Positions 23,124-30,528 of a stretch of 36,668 nt of DNA are shown here, piece by piece. The position numbers were made by a program, and so were the translations under genes. This DNA comes from Deltaproteobacteria bacterium RBG_16_49_23 (GTDB lineage Bacteria > Desulfobacterota > BSN033 > UBA1163). Location of the stretch: assembly GCA_001798855.1 (NCBI GenBank), contig MGQQ01000073.1, positions 1 through 36,668 on the forward strand, read 5' to 3'. Positions within the stretch are counted from its first letter, which is position 1, and each line of letters opens with the position of its first letter. The notes beneath the pieces are model-generated. The model was given only the letters and a program-made list of their open reading frames with translations. It was not told the origin of the DNA and searched no databases.

Positions 23124-23879
23124 TTAGTAAAATTTCAGTTCCCGGATCGATTTGACGACGAGGTCTGCCACCTTTTCCAATTCCTCCCTTGGAGTTACCC
23201 CTCCCTCGAGAATCCCGATGGTCAGCGCCACGCCGGCGCTCTTTCCCATCGTCATGTCCGTTATTGAATCTCCCACCATCACAGCCTCTTGGGGAGGGAC
23301 AGAGAGCTTCCGGCAAATAGTAAGAATGGTTTCGGGGTGAGGTTTGGCCGGGGTTACTTCTCCTGAACAGAGGATTAAATCAAATAATTTATCCATGCCA
23401 AGATGATGGAGAATGGCTTCCGTGTCTTTTCGCTCGTCATTCGTTGCCAGAGCCGTATAGAACCCGCTCCCTTTCAGATGGGAGAGGAAAGACTGAACGC
23501 CTTTGATTGGGACAACATTCTGTCGCCAATCACCATCTGAGTCAGCCTCGTCAAAAGCCTGGGCTACCCACTGCTTCGATTCATCCCAATGATATCCATT
23601 CTGGTAAAGCGCCATCGTGCCGATGATGATCTCATCGGACCGGGGTGAGACAGGACAGGGCCCTCTCGGATCGACTTTTCCGCTAACAGGATCGATTCCC
23701 CAGGATCTCAAAAGGAAGGCCTCCAATTCTCCATTCTTCCCCAATCGTTTTAAAAGGAAGGAAACCCGCTTTCGAATCAAAGGGACCCATGTTGCTGAAA
23801 AGTCGATCAGTGTTCCGTCCTTGTCAAAGATGATCAAACGGCAGGGGATGCGTTTCCCTTGATATTCAATCCCTGTCAT
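23124..23879 (-). CDS. HAD-superfamily hydrolase (phosphoglycolate phosphatase-like)
   Basis: A 251-residue HAD phosphatase. Motif I FDKDGTLID (nucleophile Asp), motif II ALATND, motif III lysine in AKPHPETI and motif IV MVGDSITDMTMG are all intact. The large cap (about 35-105) resembles subfamily IA phosphoglycolate phosphatases. It would hydrolyse a small phosphate ester in the cytoplasm. In this setting it may remove phosphate from an intermediate of the pathway, or act on phosphonoacetaldehyde-like compounds, but the catalytic Lys signature of true phosphonatase (PhnX) is not recognisable. ATG at 23879 follows GGAGG. It converges on the FAD gene; no operator copy is seen upstream. Confidence 0.85.
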   Translation of the reverse strand: MTGIEYQGKRIPCRLIIFDKDGTLIDFSATWVPLIRKRVSFLLKRLGKNGELEAFLLRSWGIDPVSGKVDPRGPCPVSPRSDEIIIGTMALYQNGYHWDESKQWVAQAFDEADSDGDWRQNVVPIKGVQSFLSHLKGSGFYTALATNDERKDTEAILHHLGMDKLFDLILCSGEVTPAKPHPETILTICRKLSVPPQEAVMVGDSITDMTMGKSAGVALTIGILEGGVTPREELEKVADLVVKSIRELKFY

Positions 23880-23959
23880 TTATAATATCCTCCATCAATG
23901 AAACATATCTTAAAAGAGGCTTGCAATGAATTCAATTCATATTATAAAGTAATCTGCCA

Positions 23960-24115
23960 TAATAGTTTCGTCACCTGCTGCCTGTCGCAGGCAGACATAA
24001 ACCGGTAAAATACGCCCCTCACCCTAACCCTCTCCCGCCCGGGGAGAGGGAGATTATTTAAGGAGCCTTTTTGATAACCCCTCCCCCTTTGACGGGGGAG
24101 GGTGAGGGTGGGGGT
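23960..24115. repeat. Intergenic repeats before the transketolase-like gene
   Basis: TGCCTG-TCG-CAGGCA (about 23980), a CTCACCCTAACCCTCTCCC / GGGGAGAGGG palindrome (24018-24050) and CCCCTCCCCCTTTGACGG / GGGAGGGTGAGGGTGGGG (24078-24113). No regulon operator is found in this interval. Confidence 0.6.
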
Positions 24116-24146
24116 GAAAAGGATTAACAATATTATGGAGGTGAAA

Positions 24147-26078
24147 ATGGACGGAAAAAGATTTGGGGCTGAAAGACTCGACGAATCTACTCTTTTAAGA
24201 TTGACCGAACTCTCAAAACTGGCGAGAGGCGATATCTTGAAGATGACGACTCTGGCCGGCTCCGGACATCCCGGAGGATCGATGTCATCCATTGACTTCT
24301 ATCTTGTCCTCTACTCCTTTGCCAATGTTTCCCCCCGGTCTCCTCATGATCCAAACCGGGACAGGATTGTGATCAGCCATGGCCACACTTCTCCCGGTGT
24401 TTACGCCGCTCTGGGCAGAATCGGTTTTTTTCCGATCGATGCGGCCATTGCCAATTTCAGAAAGGCAGGGTCTGCCTTTGAGGGACACGTGGAGAAAGGA
24501 GTGCCGGGAGTCGAATGGAACACCGGCAACTTAGGACAGGGCCTTTCAGCCGGATGCGGGTTCGCTCTCGCAGGGAAGTTATTGAAAAGGGAATCCCGTG
24601 TTTTTGTCACAATGGGCTGCGGGGAACAGCAGAAAGGACAGATTTCAGAGGCCAGGAGATTTGCAATCAAATATGATCTCAATAATCTGACTGTCATCAT
24701 CGACTACAATTGCAGACAGATTAGCGGAGTGACCCAGGAGATCATGCCGCAGAATATTATCAAAAATTTTGAATCGGATGGATGGCATGTCCTTGAGGTG
24801 AATGGCCACGAATTTCAGGAGATCTATGGAGCCCTTCGCAAGGCTGCCCTCTCCCCGCATCCCACCATGATCCTTGCCCACACCATCATGGGAAAAGGAG
24901 TCTCTTTTATGGAAGGGAAAGAGGAGTTTCACGGAAGGGGCCTTAATCTCGAAGAGTATAAAAAGGCCGTTCTGGAATTGGGCGTCGAAGAGAATCTGGA
25001 CAGTTATCGCCAGATGCGTCAAAAAAGTGAATCTCCCTACTCACCCCCAAAATATCCGGTTGAGATCCCTTCTGTTCAAACAGGAAATCCAAGAACGTAT
25101 GAAAAGGACCAGAAGCTGGATAACCGGTCCGCCTTTGGAAATGCCCTGGTTGATCTTGGCAAAGCCAACCTAAGGAACGACGGCTCTCTTCCGATCGCTG
25201 TCTTTGATTGTGATTTGGCTCCTTCAACGAAGACCACGGCCTTCGCCAGGCAATTTCCAGACTATTTTTTCCAGGGCGGAATCCAGGAGCATAACACGGC
25301 AACGATCGCAGGAGCCGTTTCGACCGTCAACCTCCTTTCCTTCTTTGCCGATTTCGGAGTGTTCGGGATCGATGAGACTTATAATCAGCACCGTCTGAAT
25401 GATATCAATGGAACCAACCTCAAACTCATCTGCACCCACGTAGGCCTGGATGTCGGGGAGGATGGAAATACTCACCAATGCATCGACTATGTCGGTGTGA
25501 TCCGAAACCTCTTCGGATATAAAGTCATCATTCCTGCAGATCCGAATCAGACTGATCGTGTGATTCGATATGTGGCCAGGACCCCGGGGAATTTTCTTGT
25601 GGCCATGGGACGCTCCCCGATCCCGATCATTCTCTCCGAAGAGGGGAGCCCTTACTTCGGTGCTTCTTATGAGTTTCGATATGGTCAGGCCGACCTTCTC
25701 CGGAAGGGGAAGGATGCGACCGTCATCACCGCCGGAGGCATGGTCTATCGGGCCATCCGGGCCTGGGAGATATTGAAGGAAAAAGGGATTGAAGTTCAGA
25801 TACTGAATCTCTCATGCTTCAGTGATCTCGATACCGAAGCCATCATGAGATCCGCCAGGACAGGGACGATCATTACCTATGAAGATCATCATGTCCAAAC
25901 CGGCCTGGGAAGTCTTGTCGGGAATGTTCTGGCAGAGCATGGCTTGCCCATTCGTTTCCGGAAGATGGGGATCACCCGGTATGGCAGCTCCGGGAAACCC
26001 GACGACCTCTACCGTATGCAGGAGCTCGATGTGGATAGCCTTGTGAAAACAGTGATGGATGAGGTTAATGGAATATAA
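24147..26078 (+). CDS. Transketolase-like enzyme with altered ThDP motif
   Basis: A 643-residue single-chain transketolase homologue. From the chosen start, SGHPGG (39-44), HGH (78-80), the pyrimidine-binding region with QEHN (380-383; E381 as activating Glu) and GEDGNTHQ (437-444) are recognisable. The ThDP/Mg motif, normally GDGE, reads GCGE at 157-160, Cys for the metal-ligand Asp, while the later Asn in DYNCRQ (186-191) is kept. The ATG at 24147 follows GGAGGTGA; the longer frame to 24102 starts inside a palindromic repeat. It could transfer a two-carbon unit in the pathway served by the transaldolase-type enzyme. The motif change leaves actual activity uncertain. Confidence 0.82.
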   Translation: MDGKRFGAERLDESTLLRLTELSKLARGDILKMTTLAGSGHPGGSMSSIDFYLVLYSFANVSPRSPHDPNRDRIVISHGHTSPGVYAALGRIGFFPIDAAIANFRKAGSAFEGHVEKGVPGVEWNTGNLGQGLSAGCGFALAGKLLKRESRVFVTMGCGEQQKGQISEARRFAIKYDLNNLTVIIDYNCRQISGVTQEIMPQNIIKNFESDGWHVLEVNGHEFQEIYGALRKAALSPHPTMILAHTIMGKGVSFMEGKEEFHGRGLNLEEYKKAVLELGVEENLDSYRQMRQKSESPYSPPKYPVEIPSVQTGNPRTYEKDQKLDNRSAFGNALVDLGKANLRNDGSLPIAVFDCDLAPSTKTTAFARQFPDYFFQGGIQEHNTATIAGAVSTVNLLSFFADFGVFGIDETYNQHRLNDINGTNLKLICTHVGLDVGEDGNTHQCIDYVGVIRNLFGYKVIIPADPNQTDRVIRYVARTPGNFLVAMGRSPIPIILSEEGSPYFGASYEFRYGQADLLRKGKDATVITAGGMVYRAIRAWEILKEKGIEVQILNLSCFSDLDTEAIMRSARTGTIITYEDHHVQTGLGSLVGNVLAEHGLPIRFRKMGITRYGSSGKPDDLYRMQELDVDSLVKTVMDEVNGI

Positions 26079-26170
26079 TTTCAAATTGTAAATTGAAAAT
26101 TGAAAAATTCAAAATTAGGTCAAGAACAAATTGATCATTTTCCAGTTTACATTTTGCATTTTGCAGTGAA
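26079..26170. repeat. AT-rich imperfect inverted repeat
   Basis: TCAAATTGTAAATTGAAAAT at 26080 and related complementary TTTACATTTTGCATTTTGCA at 26147 form a weak long hairpin between the transketolase-like gene and the second HAD gene. Confidence 0.5.
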
Positions 26171-27205
26171 ATGGTGCCCATGATGGATCTTCTCATCTTC
26201 GATATGGATGGTGTCCTCATCGATGTTTCGCGGTCCTATCGCAAGACCATTCAGCAGACCATTCATATCTATCTCCAGGACTGCTTGGGGATGAAGTCAA
26301 CTTTAGTATCCTCTGAGGAGATCTCTCTCTTTAAATCGGTAGGGGGGTTCAATAACGATTGGGATCTGACCGCGGGGTTCCTTCTCTATCTTCTCTCCGT
26401 TTCAAAAATCCCTCCCCTTCCAAAGCAGAAGAAACTTTCTTCTCTTGATGAAATTGTACTTTATCTCCGGCAACATTTATCCAATTTTTATCAGAGAAGG
26501 CCCCTTGGCCTCAAAAGGAATCTCTTCTCCTCATTCTTAGAACAGGTCAAAGCCTCGGGAGGAGGATTGAGGGGGGTTCGGTCTGTTCTTGGAGGCTCGT
26601 GGGCTAATTGGATATATCGGTCCGGAGACCTCGAAAAAGAGAACCTCGTAAAAAGGATCTTCCAGGAGATTTATTTGGGCGAGAAGTTTTCGCCTCACTA
26701 TCATCTTCAGCCTCTCTTTTATAGGGGAAAGGGGTTATACCTCAGGGAAAAGCTTTTGATTGAAAGAGAAATCCTTGCGTCCCTTCGGAAAAAGGTGAGA
26801 TTGGGGATTGCCAGCGGCCGTCCAAGATTCGAAGCGGAACTGGCCCTGAAGCGGTTCCGGATCCTTCACTATTTCGATAGTGTGGTCACCCTCGATGAAT
26901 GCGAAACAGAAGAGGCTAGCCTTCTTAAGGTTTCAAAAAAAGAGATGAAACTCACCAAACCCCACCCCTTTTCCATTCTTAAGGTCATCGAAGAAATAGG
27001 CATTCCCAATCCCCGATGCGGATATATTGGTGATGTAGTGGACGATATGAAGGCTGCACAAGCCGCAAAAAAAAAATTCCCCATGCTGGCGATCGGCTTT
27101 CTCCGATCAGGAAAAACAGAACCCGTGATGATGGAAGCGTTGCTCCGAGCCGGGGCAGACTGCATCATTAAAAACCCGAAGGAGTTACTCCAGCTTGCCG
27201 GCTGA
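26171..27205 (+). CDS. HAD-superfamily subfamily IA hydrolase with large cap
   Basis: The 344-residue protein opens MVPMMDLLIFDMDGVLIDVS: motif I DMDGVL with the nucleophile Asp. Motif II is IASGRP, motif III a lysine in KLTKPHPFSIL, and motif IV GYIGDVVDDMKAA. A cap of about 190 residues separates motifs I and II, longer than usual. The opening DVSRSYRKTIQQT resembles the small HAD clade known in cyanobacteria and archaea (as I recall, TIGR01548), in which some members are joined to histidine-pathway genes. A HisC-like aminotransferase is encoded in this locus, which makes that link notable. The start may be 26171, 26180 or 26183. It lies 92 bp after the transketolase-like gene, probably in one transcript. 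Confidence 0.78.
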   Translation: MVPMMDLLIFDMDGVLIDVSRSYRKTIQQTIHIYLQDCLGMKSTLVSSEEISLFKSVGGFNNDWDLTAGFLLYLLSVSKIPPLPKQKKLSSLDEIVLYLRQHLSNFYQRRPLGLKRNLFSSFLEQVKASGGGLRGVRSVLGGSWANWIYRSGDLEKENLVKRIFQEIYLGEKFSPHYHLQPLFYRGKGLYLREKLLIEREILASLRKKVRLGIASGRPRFEAELALKRFRILHYFDSVVTLDECETEEASLLKVSKKEMKLTKPHPFSILKVIEEIGIPNPRCGYIGDVVDDMKAAQAAKKKFPMLAIGFLRSGKTEPVMMEALLRAGADCIIKNPKELLQLAG

Positions 27206-27215
27206 AGATTAAATA

Positions 27216-27244
27216 TTGACAAGCCTCATTATTTCCTTTATAAC
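27216..27244 (+). promoter_or_regulatory. Promoter of the PiT gene
   Basis: TTGACA (27216-27221), 17-bp spacer, TATAAC (27239-27244): the strongest promoter of the regulon. The operator starts inside the -10. Confidence 0.8.
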
Positions 27245-27259
27245 CTGTCTACACAGGTA
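27242..27259. promoter_or_regulatory. Regulon operator D (PiT gene)
   Basis: AACCTGTCTACACAGGTA contains ACCTGTctacACAGGT, the most regular copy of the 18-bp regulon palindrome. It would block the -10 and transcription start when bound. Confidence 0.88.
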
Positions 27260-27278
27260 GTTAGCTTAAATCGGAGGG

Positions 27279-28310
27279 ATGCTCATCGAAGGCTTGATTC
27301 TTTTACTCGCCATCTTCGTCGTCGGGTTGGCCCTCTTCTTTGATTACTCCAACGGCTTCCACGATGCGGCCAATGTAGTGGCGACCATTATCGCCACGGG
27401 AGCCATGAGCCCTCGAAGCGCTCTGGGCCTTGCCGCCATTGCCCATTTCGTAGGCCCTTTCCTCTTCGGCACGGCAGTGGCTCAAACCATCGGAAAAGGG
27501 ATTGTTGATATCTCCGCTTTTGATCCAAGCCAAACCGGGCTCTCCGTCTCTCTGGTCATTGCTGCCCTGATTGGCGCCATCGCCTGGAATCTCATCACCT
27601 GGGCATGGGGGCTCCCGTCCAGCTCGTCCCATGCCCTGGTAGGCGGAATGATTGGCGCAGTTTTAATCGCTTACGGATCTGATAAGGTCCTCTGGAAGGG
27701 GCTTCTCTATGTGATCTCGTTTCTGATTCTCACCCCTGTGCTGAGTTTGATCTTCGGCAACCTCGTTCTGAAGGTTACTTTCCGTCTCTCAAGGAAGGCG
27801 CCGCCCCAGATCTCCCATTTTTTCAACCGGGTGCAGATCCTCTCCTCCGTGGCCCTCTCCCTTAGCCATGGGGCCAATGATGCCCAAAAAACCATGGGCA
27901 TTATCACCATGTCCCTGGTCATCCTCGGTGTCTTTCCGGATTTTCATATTCCGTTCTGGGTGGTTGCCAGTTGTGCGACCGCGATCGCGCTTGGGACGGC
28001 AAGCGGAGGATGGCGAATCATTAAGACCCTGGGCTCGAAGATCTACCGTCTGAGGTCGGTTCACGCCTTTTGCGCCCAGACCGCTTCTGCCACGGTTATC
28101 CTCGGTGCGGCGCTCCTCGGAGGGCCTGTTTCAACGACCCATGTTGTTTCCTCCAGCATCATGGGCGTGGGGGCGGGGCAGAGGGTCTCCGCTGTCCGGT
28201 GGGGGGTTGCAAAGAATATCATCCTGGCCTGGTTCATCACCATCCCTGCCTCTGCCATAATGGCAGGGCTCAGTTTCCTTCTGATACGGATGGCCCATCC
28301 AAATTTTTAA
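27279..28310 (+). CDS. pit: PiT-family inorganic phosphate transporter
   Basis: A 343-residue inner-membrane protein with about ten membrane segments. The duplicated PiT signatures are visible as DYSNGFHDAANVVATIIATG (23-42) and SHGANDAQKTMGI in the second half, plus SSSHALVGGMIGA and STTHVVSSSIMGVGAG. These transporters move metal-phosphate or phosphate with protons or sodium. Its promoter carries operator D, so it is controlled together with the importer and enzymes; a role in taking up or exporting phosphate released by the pathway is inferred. The ribosome site GGAGG is only one base from the ATG at 27279, so a TTG at 27294 is an alternative start. Confidence 0.93.
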   Translation: MLIEGLILLLAIFVVGLALFFDYSNGFHDAANVVATIIATGAMSPRSALGLAAIAHFVGPFLFGTAVAQTIGKGIVDISAFDPSQTGLSVSLVIAALIGAIAWNLITWAWGLPSSSSHALVGGMIGAVLIAYGSDKVLWKGLLYVISFLILTPVLSLIFGNLVLKVTFRLSRKAPPQISHFFNRVQILSSVALSLSHGANDAQKTMGIITMSLVILGVFPDFHIPFWVVASCATAIALGTASGGWRIIKTLGSKIYRLRSVHAFCAQTASATVILGAALLGGPVSTTHVVSSSIMGVGAGQRVSAVRWGVAKNIILAWFITIPASAIMAGLSFLLIRMAHPNF

Positions 28311-28315
28311 AGTAA

Positions 28316-28510
28316 ACCCCGTTAGAAATTCCAGCGGGGCTTTAAAACCCGCCGGAATTATTTTATAATTCAACCCCGGTGCAGCCTCCGGCCCAGGCTC
28401 CGCCCCAGAGGGGCTTCTGCCCCGGAGGGAGGGCTTCTCTCCGAGCCAGGAGGCTCTCTGAGCCGGTGGCTGGCCCGAAGGGAACAGCGGCCCATTATTT
28501 CTAACGGGGT
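28316..28510. mobile_element. MITE-like element with 14-bp terminal inverted repeats
   Basis: ACCCCGTTAGAAAT (28316-28329) and ATTTCTAACGGGGT (28497-28510) are exact inverted copies bounding 195 bp. The interior holds GC-rich hairpins (CCTCCGGCCCAGGCTCCG, CCCCAGAGGGGCTTCTGCCC, GGCTTCTCTCCGAGCC) and no ORF. It sits between pit and the DUF47 gene, which are normally adjacent, so it is probably an insertion within that operon. Confidence 0.7.
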
Positions 28511-28524
28511 AAAGGAGCAAAATC

Positions 28525-29154
28525 ATGGTATTCGATTTCCTCAGAAGAAAGAAGTCCTTTTCAGGCAGTGAGAATCGTTTCTTCGATCTGCTCTCCCGTC
28601 AATCCTTAAAGAGCATCGAGGGGCTGGACGCCCTCTGGAACTTCGCTGAAAACGGGAGCATGGAGAATGCCAATCTCGTCCGGAATATTGAACGGGAAGC
28701 GGATGAGCTGAGACGGATTTTGATCCAGGAGTTGGATCAGACTTTTATCACGCCCATAGACCGGGAGGATATCTTTGACCTCTCCCGTGCTATTGACGAT
28801 GTGGTGGACTATGCGAATACGACCGTGGATGAAATGGAGATTTATGAGGTTAAGGGAGACCATCATATCAAAGAGATGGTCAACATCCTCCGTAAGGCCA
28901 CCCGGGAATTATATGATGCGGTCAAAATCCTGAAAGATTATCCCAAAATCGCCTCAGAGCATGCGGTCAAAACCAAAGCGTATGAAAACCAAATAGAAAA
29001 GGCCTATCACATGGCGTTGGCTGACCTCTTTAAAGGAACAGACACAGTCTATATGCTGAAGATGCGGGAGATCTACCGCCACCTCAGCAATGCGGCCGAC
29101 CGGGGAGATGAAGCCGCCAACATCATCTCCAGCATCGTCATGAAACACACTTAA
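28525..29154 (+). CDS. DUF47 family PhoU-like PiT accessory protein
   Basis: The 209-residue protein is all helical and begins MVFDFLRRKKSFSGSENRFF, with FITPIDREDIFDLSRAIDD and DYANTTVDEM, the conserved metal-coordinating signature of the DUF47/TIGR00153 group. Such proteins are encoded next to PiT transporters and are thought to regulate or partner them. Here it follows pit, interrupted by the 195-bp element. ATG at 28525 is preceded by AAAGGAGCAAAATC. It would act at the cytoplasmic face of the membrane. Confidence 0.92.
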   Translation: MVFDFLRRKKSFSGSENRFFDLLSRQSLKSIEGLDALWNFAENGSMENANLVRNIEREADELRRILIQELDQTFITPIDREDIFDLSRAIDDVVDYANTTVDEMEIYEVKGDHHIKEMVNILRKATRELYDAVKILKDYPKIASEHAVKTKAYENQIEKAYHMALADLFKGTDTVYMLKMREIYRHLSNAADRGDEAANIISSIVMKHT

Positions 29155-29157
29155 CCC

Positions 29158-29262
29158 ACCTCACCCCGTCCCTCTCCCCCGTGGGGAGAGGGGAAGGGTG
29201 AGGGGCGGAATTCGGCCTCCGGCTCAGAGAGCCCTCTGGCTCGGAGAGATTGCGGAGTTCGG
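29158..29262. repeat. Palindromic repeats after the DUF47 gene
   Basis: CACCCCGTCCCTCTCCCC / GGGGAGAGGGGAAGGG (29162-29197), then CCTCCGGCTCAGAGAGCC / CTCTGGCTCGGAGAG (29215-29249). The first could terminate the pit operon. Confidence 0.6.
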
Positions 29263-29292
29263 GGATGGGAAAGGGGTTGTATGTCACCTCAA

Positions 29293-29625
29293 TCACTTTT
29301 CTATAAATCCCTGACATAATGGTCGTTTGACAAATAACAAAAACAGGCCCTTTTCAGGAACAAGAACCTCGAATGCCCGCTCTTGAGTGTCCGGCATTTC
29401 CCGTATTTGAACTTGAAGTCCTCTATCCCTCATCAGCCTTTCAAAAGACGCAGGCGTATCAATTCCATCCAAATTCGGTATTTTCCTCTCCAGTGACTTA
29501 ATCTTTGCGCACTCACCATGTCTCGCCATTAAAAACCACTCATCCCCCTCAGCTTTACTCATGATCGGAAAGACTAACACCATCACAAGAACCATCATCG
29601 CATAATAAACGCTGTTCCAATGCAT
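29293..29625 (-). CDS. Small secreted protein of unknown function
   Basis: The 110-residue protein begins with a signal peptide: MHWNSVYYAMMVLVMVLVFP, with a likely cleavage site after ISMSKA-like IMSKA-EGDEW. The mature part of about 85 residues is polar, with two cysteines (ECAK and PLCQG) that could form a disulfide. No family is recognised. It is not linked to a visible operon. The ORF is supported by the clear signal peptide rather than by conservation. Confidence 0.6.
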   Translation of the reverse strand: MHWNSVYYAMMVLVMVLVFPIMSKAEGDEWFLMARHGECAKIKSLERKIPNLDGIDTPASFERLMRDRGLQVQIREMPDTQERAFEVLVPEKGLFLLFVKRPLCQGFIEK

Positions 29626-29742
29626 CGTATGGTCCTCGGAACAAACAACTCGGAAAGTCTGTCCAACCAGCAGGGAGCCGCTCTGGCTGGGTTTAGCGCC
29701 TTGATGTGAGCTTCCTCTTTATTTTCTGCTTTTTGTAAAAGG

Positions 29743-30129
29743 TTAAAACTTTTTAGGAGAAAATACTTTTATTCCCTGGCATAATTCGATGGGGAAATGG
29801 TCCTGATTTCCAGTGACAAGACAAACAGCTTTAACTGCGAGGGCAACTTCGAGAAATGGTTCATCTTTAGAGTCAGGAAGCGAATTGTTCAAAGGAGAAG
29901 GCGCTATTGTCTGCCCGCGATACACAATATAGTCAAGCAGTGCATCTACCTTTTCTTTTGCAAACTTAAACTTCGGTCGGTTCAGGACTTCATCATATTC
30001 CGAAAGAATACGGGCATCAAAAGAAAGGATTAGCTCTCCGGATGAAACCATGCGGGCAATCTCCCCGCATGTCCCGAAGGGCGTCAAAAGGCCTGCAACG
30101 AGAACATTGGTATCGAGGACAATGTTCAT
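29743..30129 (-). CDS. PIN-domain toxin (COG1569-like)
   Basis: A 128-residue PIN-domain ribonuclease. The first catalytic aspartate is in IVLDTNVLVAGL (residues 3-14), acidic residues follow at SEYDEVL and SKDEPFLEVA, and the last motif is VTGNQDHF. Start overlaps the antitoxin stop as ATGA, the standard type II toxin-antitoxin layout. It would cleave RNA when freed of its antitoxin. Confidence 0.88.
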   Translation of the reverse strand: MNIVLDTNVLVAGLLTPFGTCGEIARMVSSGELILSFDARILSEYDEVLNRPKFKFAKEKVDALLDYIVYRGQTIAPSPLNNSLPDSKDEPFLEVALAVKAVCLVTGNQDHFPIELCQGIKVFSPKKF

Positions 30130-30413
30130 TGCGCGCGTTTCTTACGAACAGCTCTTATTTCAGCGTTGATTTCATCCATCGAGATTCTGTCAGTCCCCTG
30201 TTCAATGGACCGGCGTTGAAGGGACGCCACCGCATCAACCGCACGGGCTTGACGGAATGCTGATAAAGATTCCTCAAGGTTTGCATCATTGATCGCTGCA
30301 AGAATGGCTATGGGCCGTCCATTACTGGTAACAACCATCTCTCTTTCTTTGGGGAGTTCTTTCCAGATTTGTCCAGATTTGCCCCTTAAATCTCGAACCG
30401 TCAAAAATTTCAT
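30126..30413 (-). CDS. Phd/YefM-type antitoxin
   Basis: A 95-residue protein whose N-terminal part matches the Phd/YefM fold: KFLTVRDLRGKSGQIWKEL followed by VVTSNGRPIAILAAI. The C-terminal part is basic and helical, fit to bind the PIN toxin. ATG at 30413 follows GGAGG; longer readings to 30470 would include the promoter. The palindrome upstream suggests that it represses its own operon together with the toxin. Confidence 0.87.
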   Translation of the reverse strand: MKFLTVRDLRGKSGQIWKELPKEREMVVTSNGRPIAILAAINDANLEESLSAFRQARAVDAVASLQRRSIEQGTDRISMDEINAEIRAVRKKRAQ

Positions 30414-30430
30414 GCTTTTAGTCCTCCAAC

Positions 30431-30470
30431 TGTGTATTATATTATGTACACAATTGTCACCCAATGTCAA
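30431..30470 (-). promoter_or_regulatory. Promoter and palindromic operator of the toxin-antitoxin pair
   Basis: On the minus strand TTGACA (30470-30465) precedes CATAAT after 18 bp (with TATAAT five bases further). The palindrome TGTGTA...TACACA (30431-30452) overlaps the -10, as expected of antitoxin autoregulation. Confidence 0.72.
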
Positions 30471-30528
30471 CCAGATTTTGAAGGGAGATGATTTCTGAAA
30501 TTCAATCTGGAATGACTCTGTTCCAAAT

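Noticed and set aside
23975-24000. CACCTGCTGCCTGTCGCAGG as a further regulon operator before the transketolase-like gene
   Set aside because: The spacing between the CCTG and CAGG half-sites is three bases shorter than in the regulon consensus and the TCTA core is missing; it fits a common palindromic repeat.
29626-29742. Possible tRNA or small RNA near GCAGGGAGCCGCTCTGGCTG
   Set aside because: No cloverleaf or T-loop can be formed, and no terminator is present.
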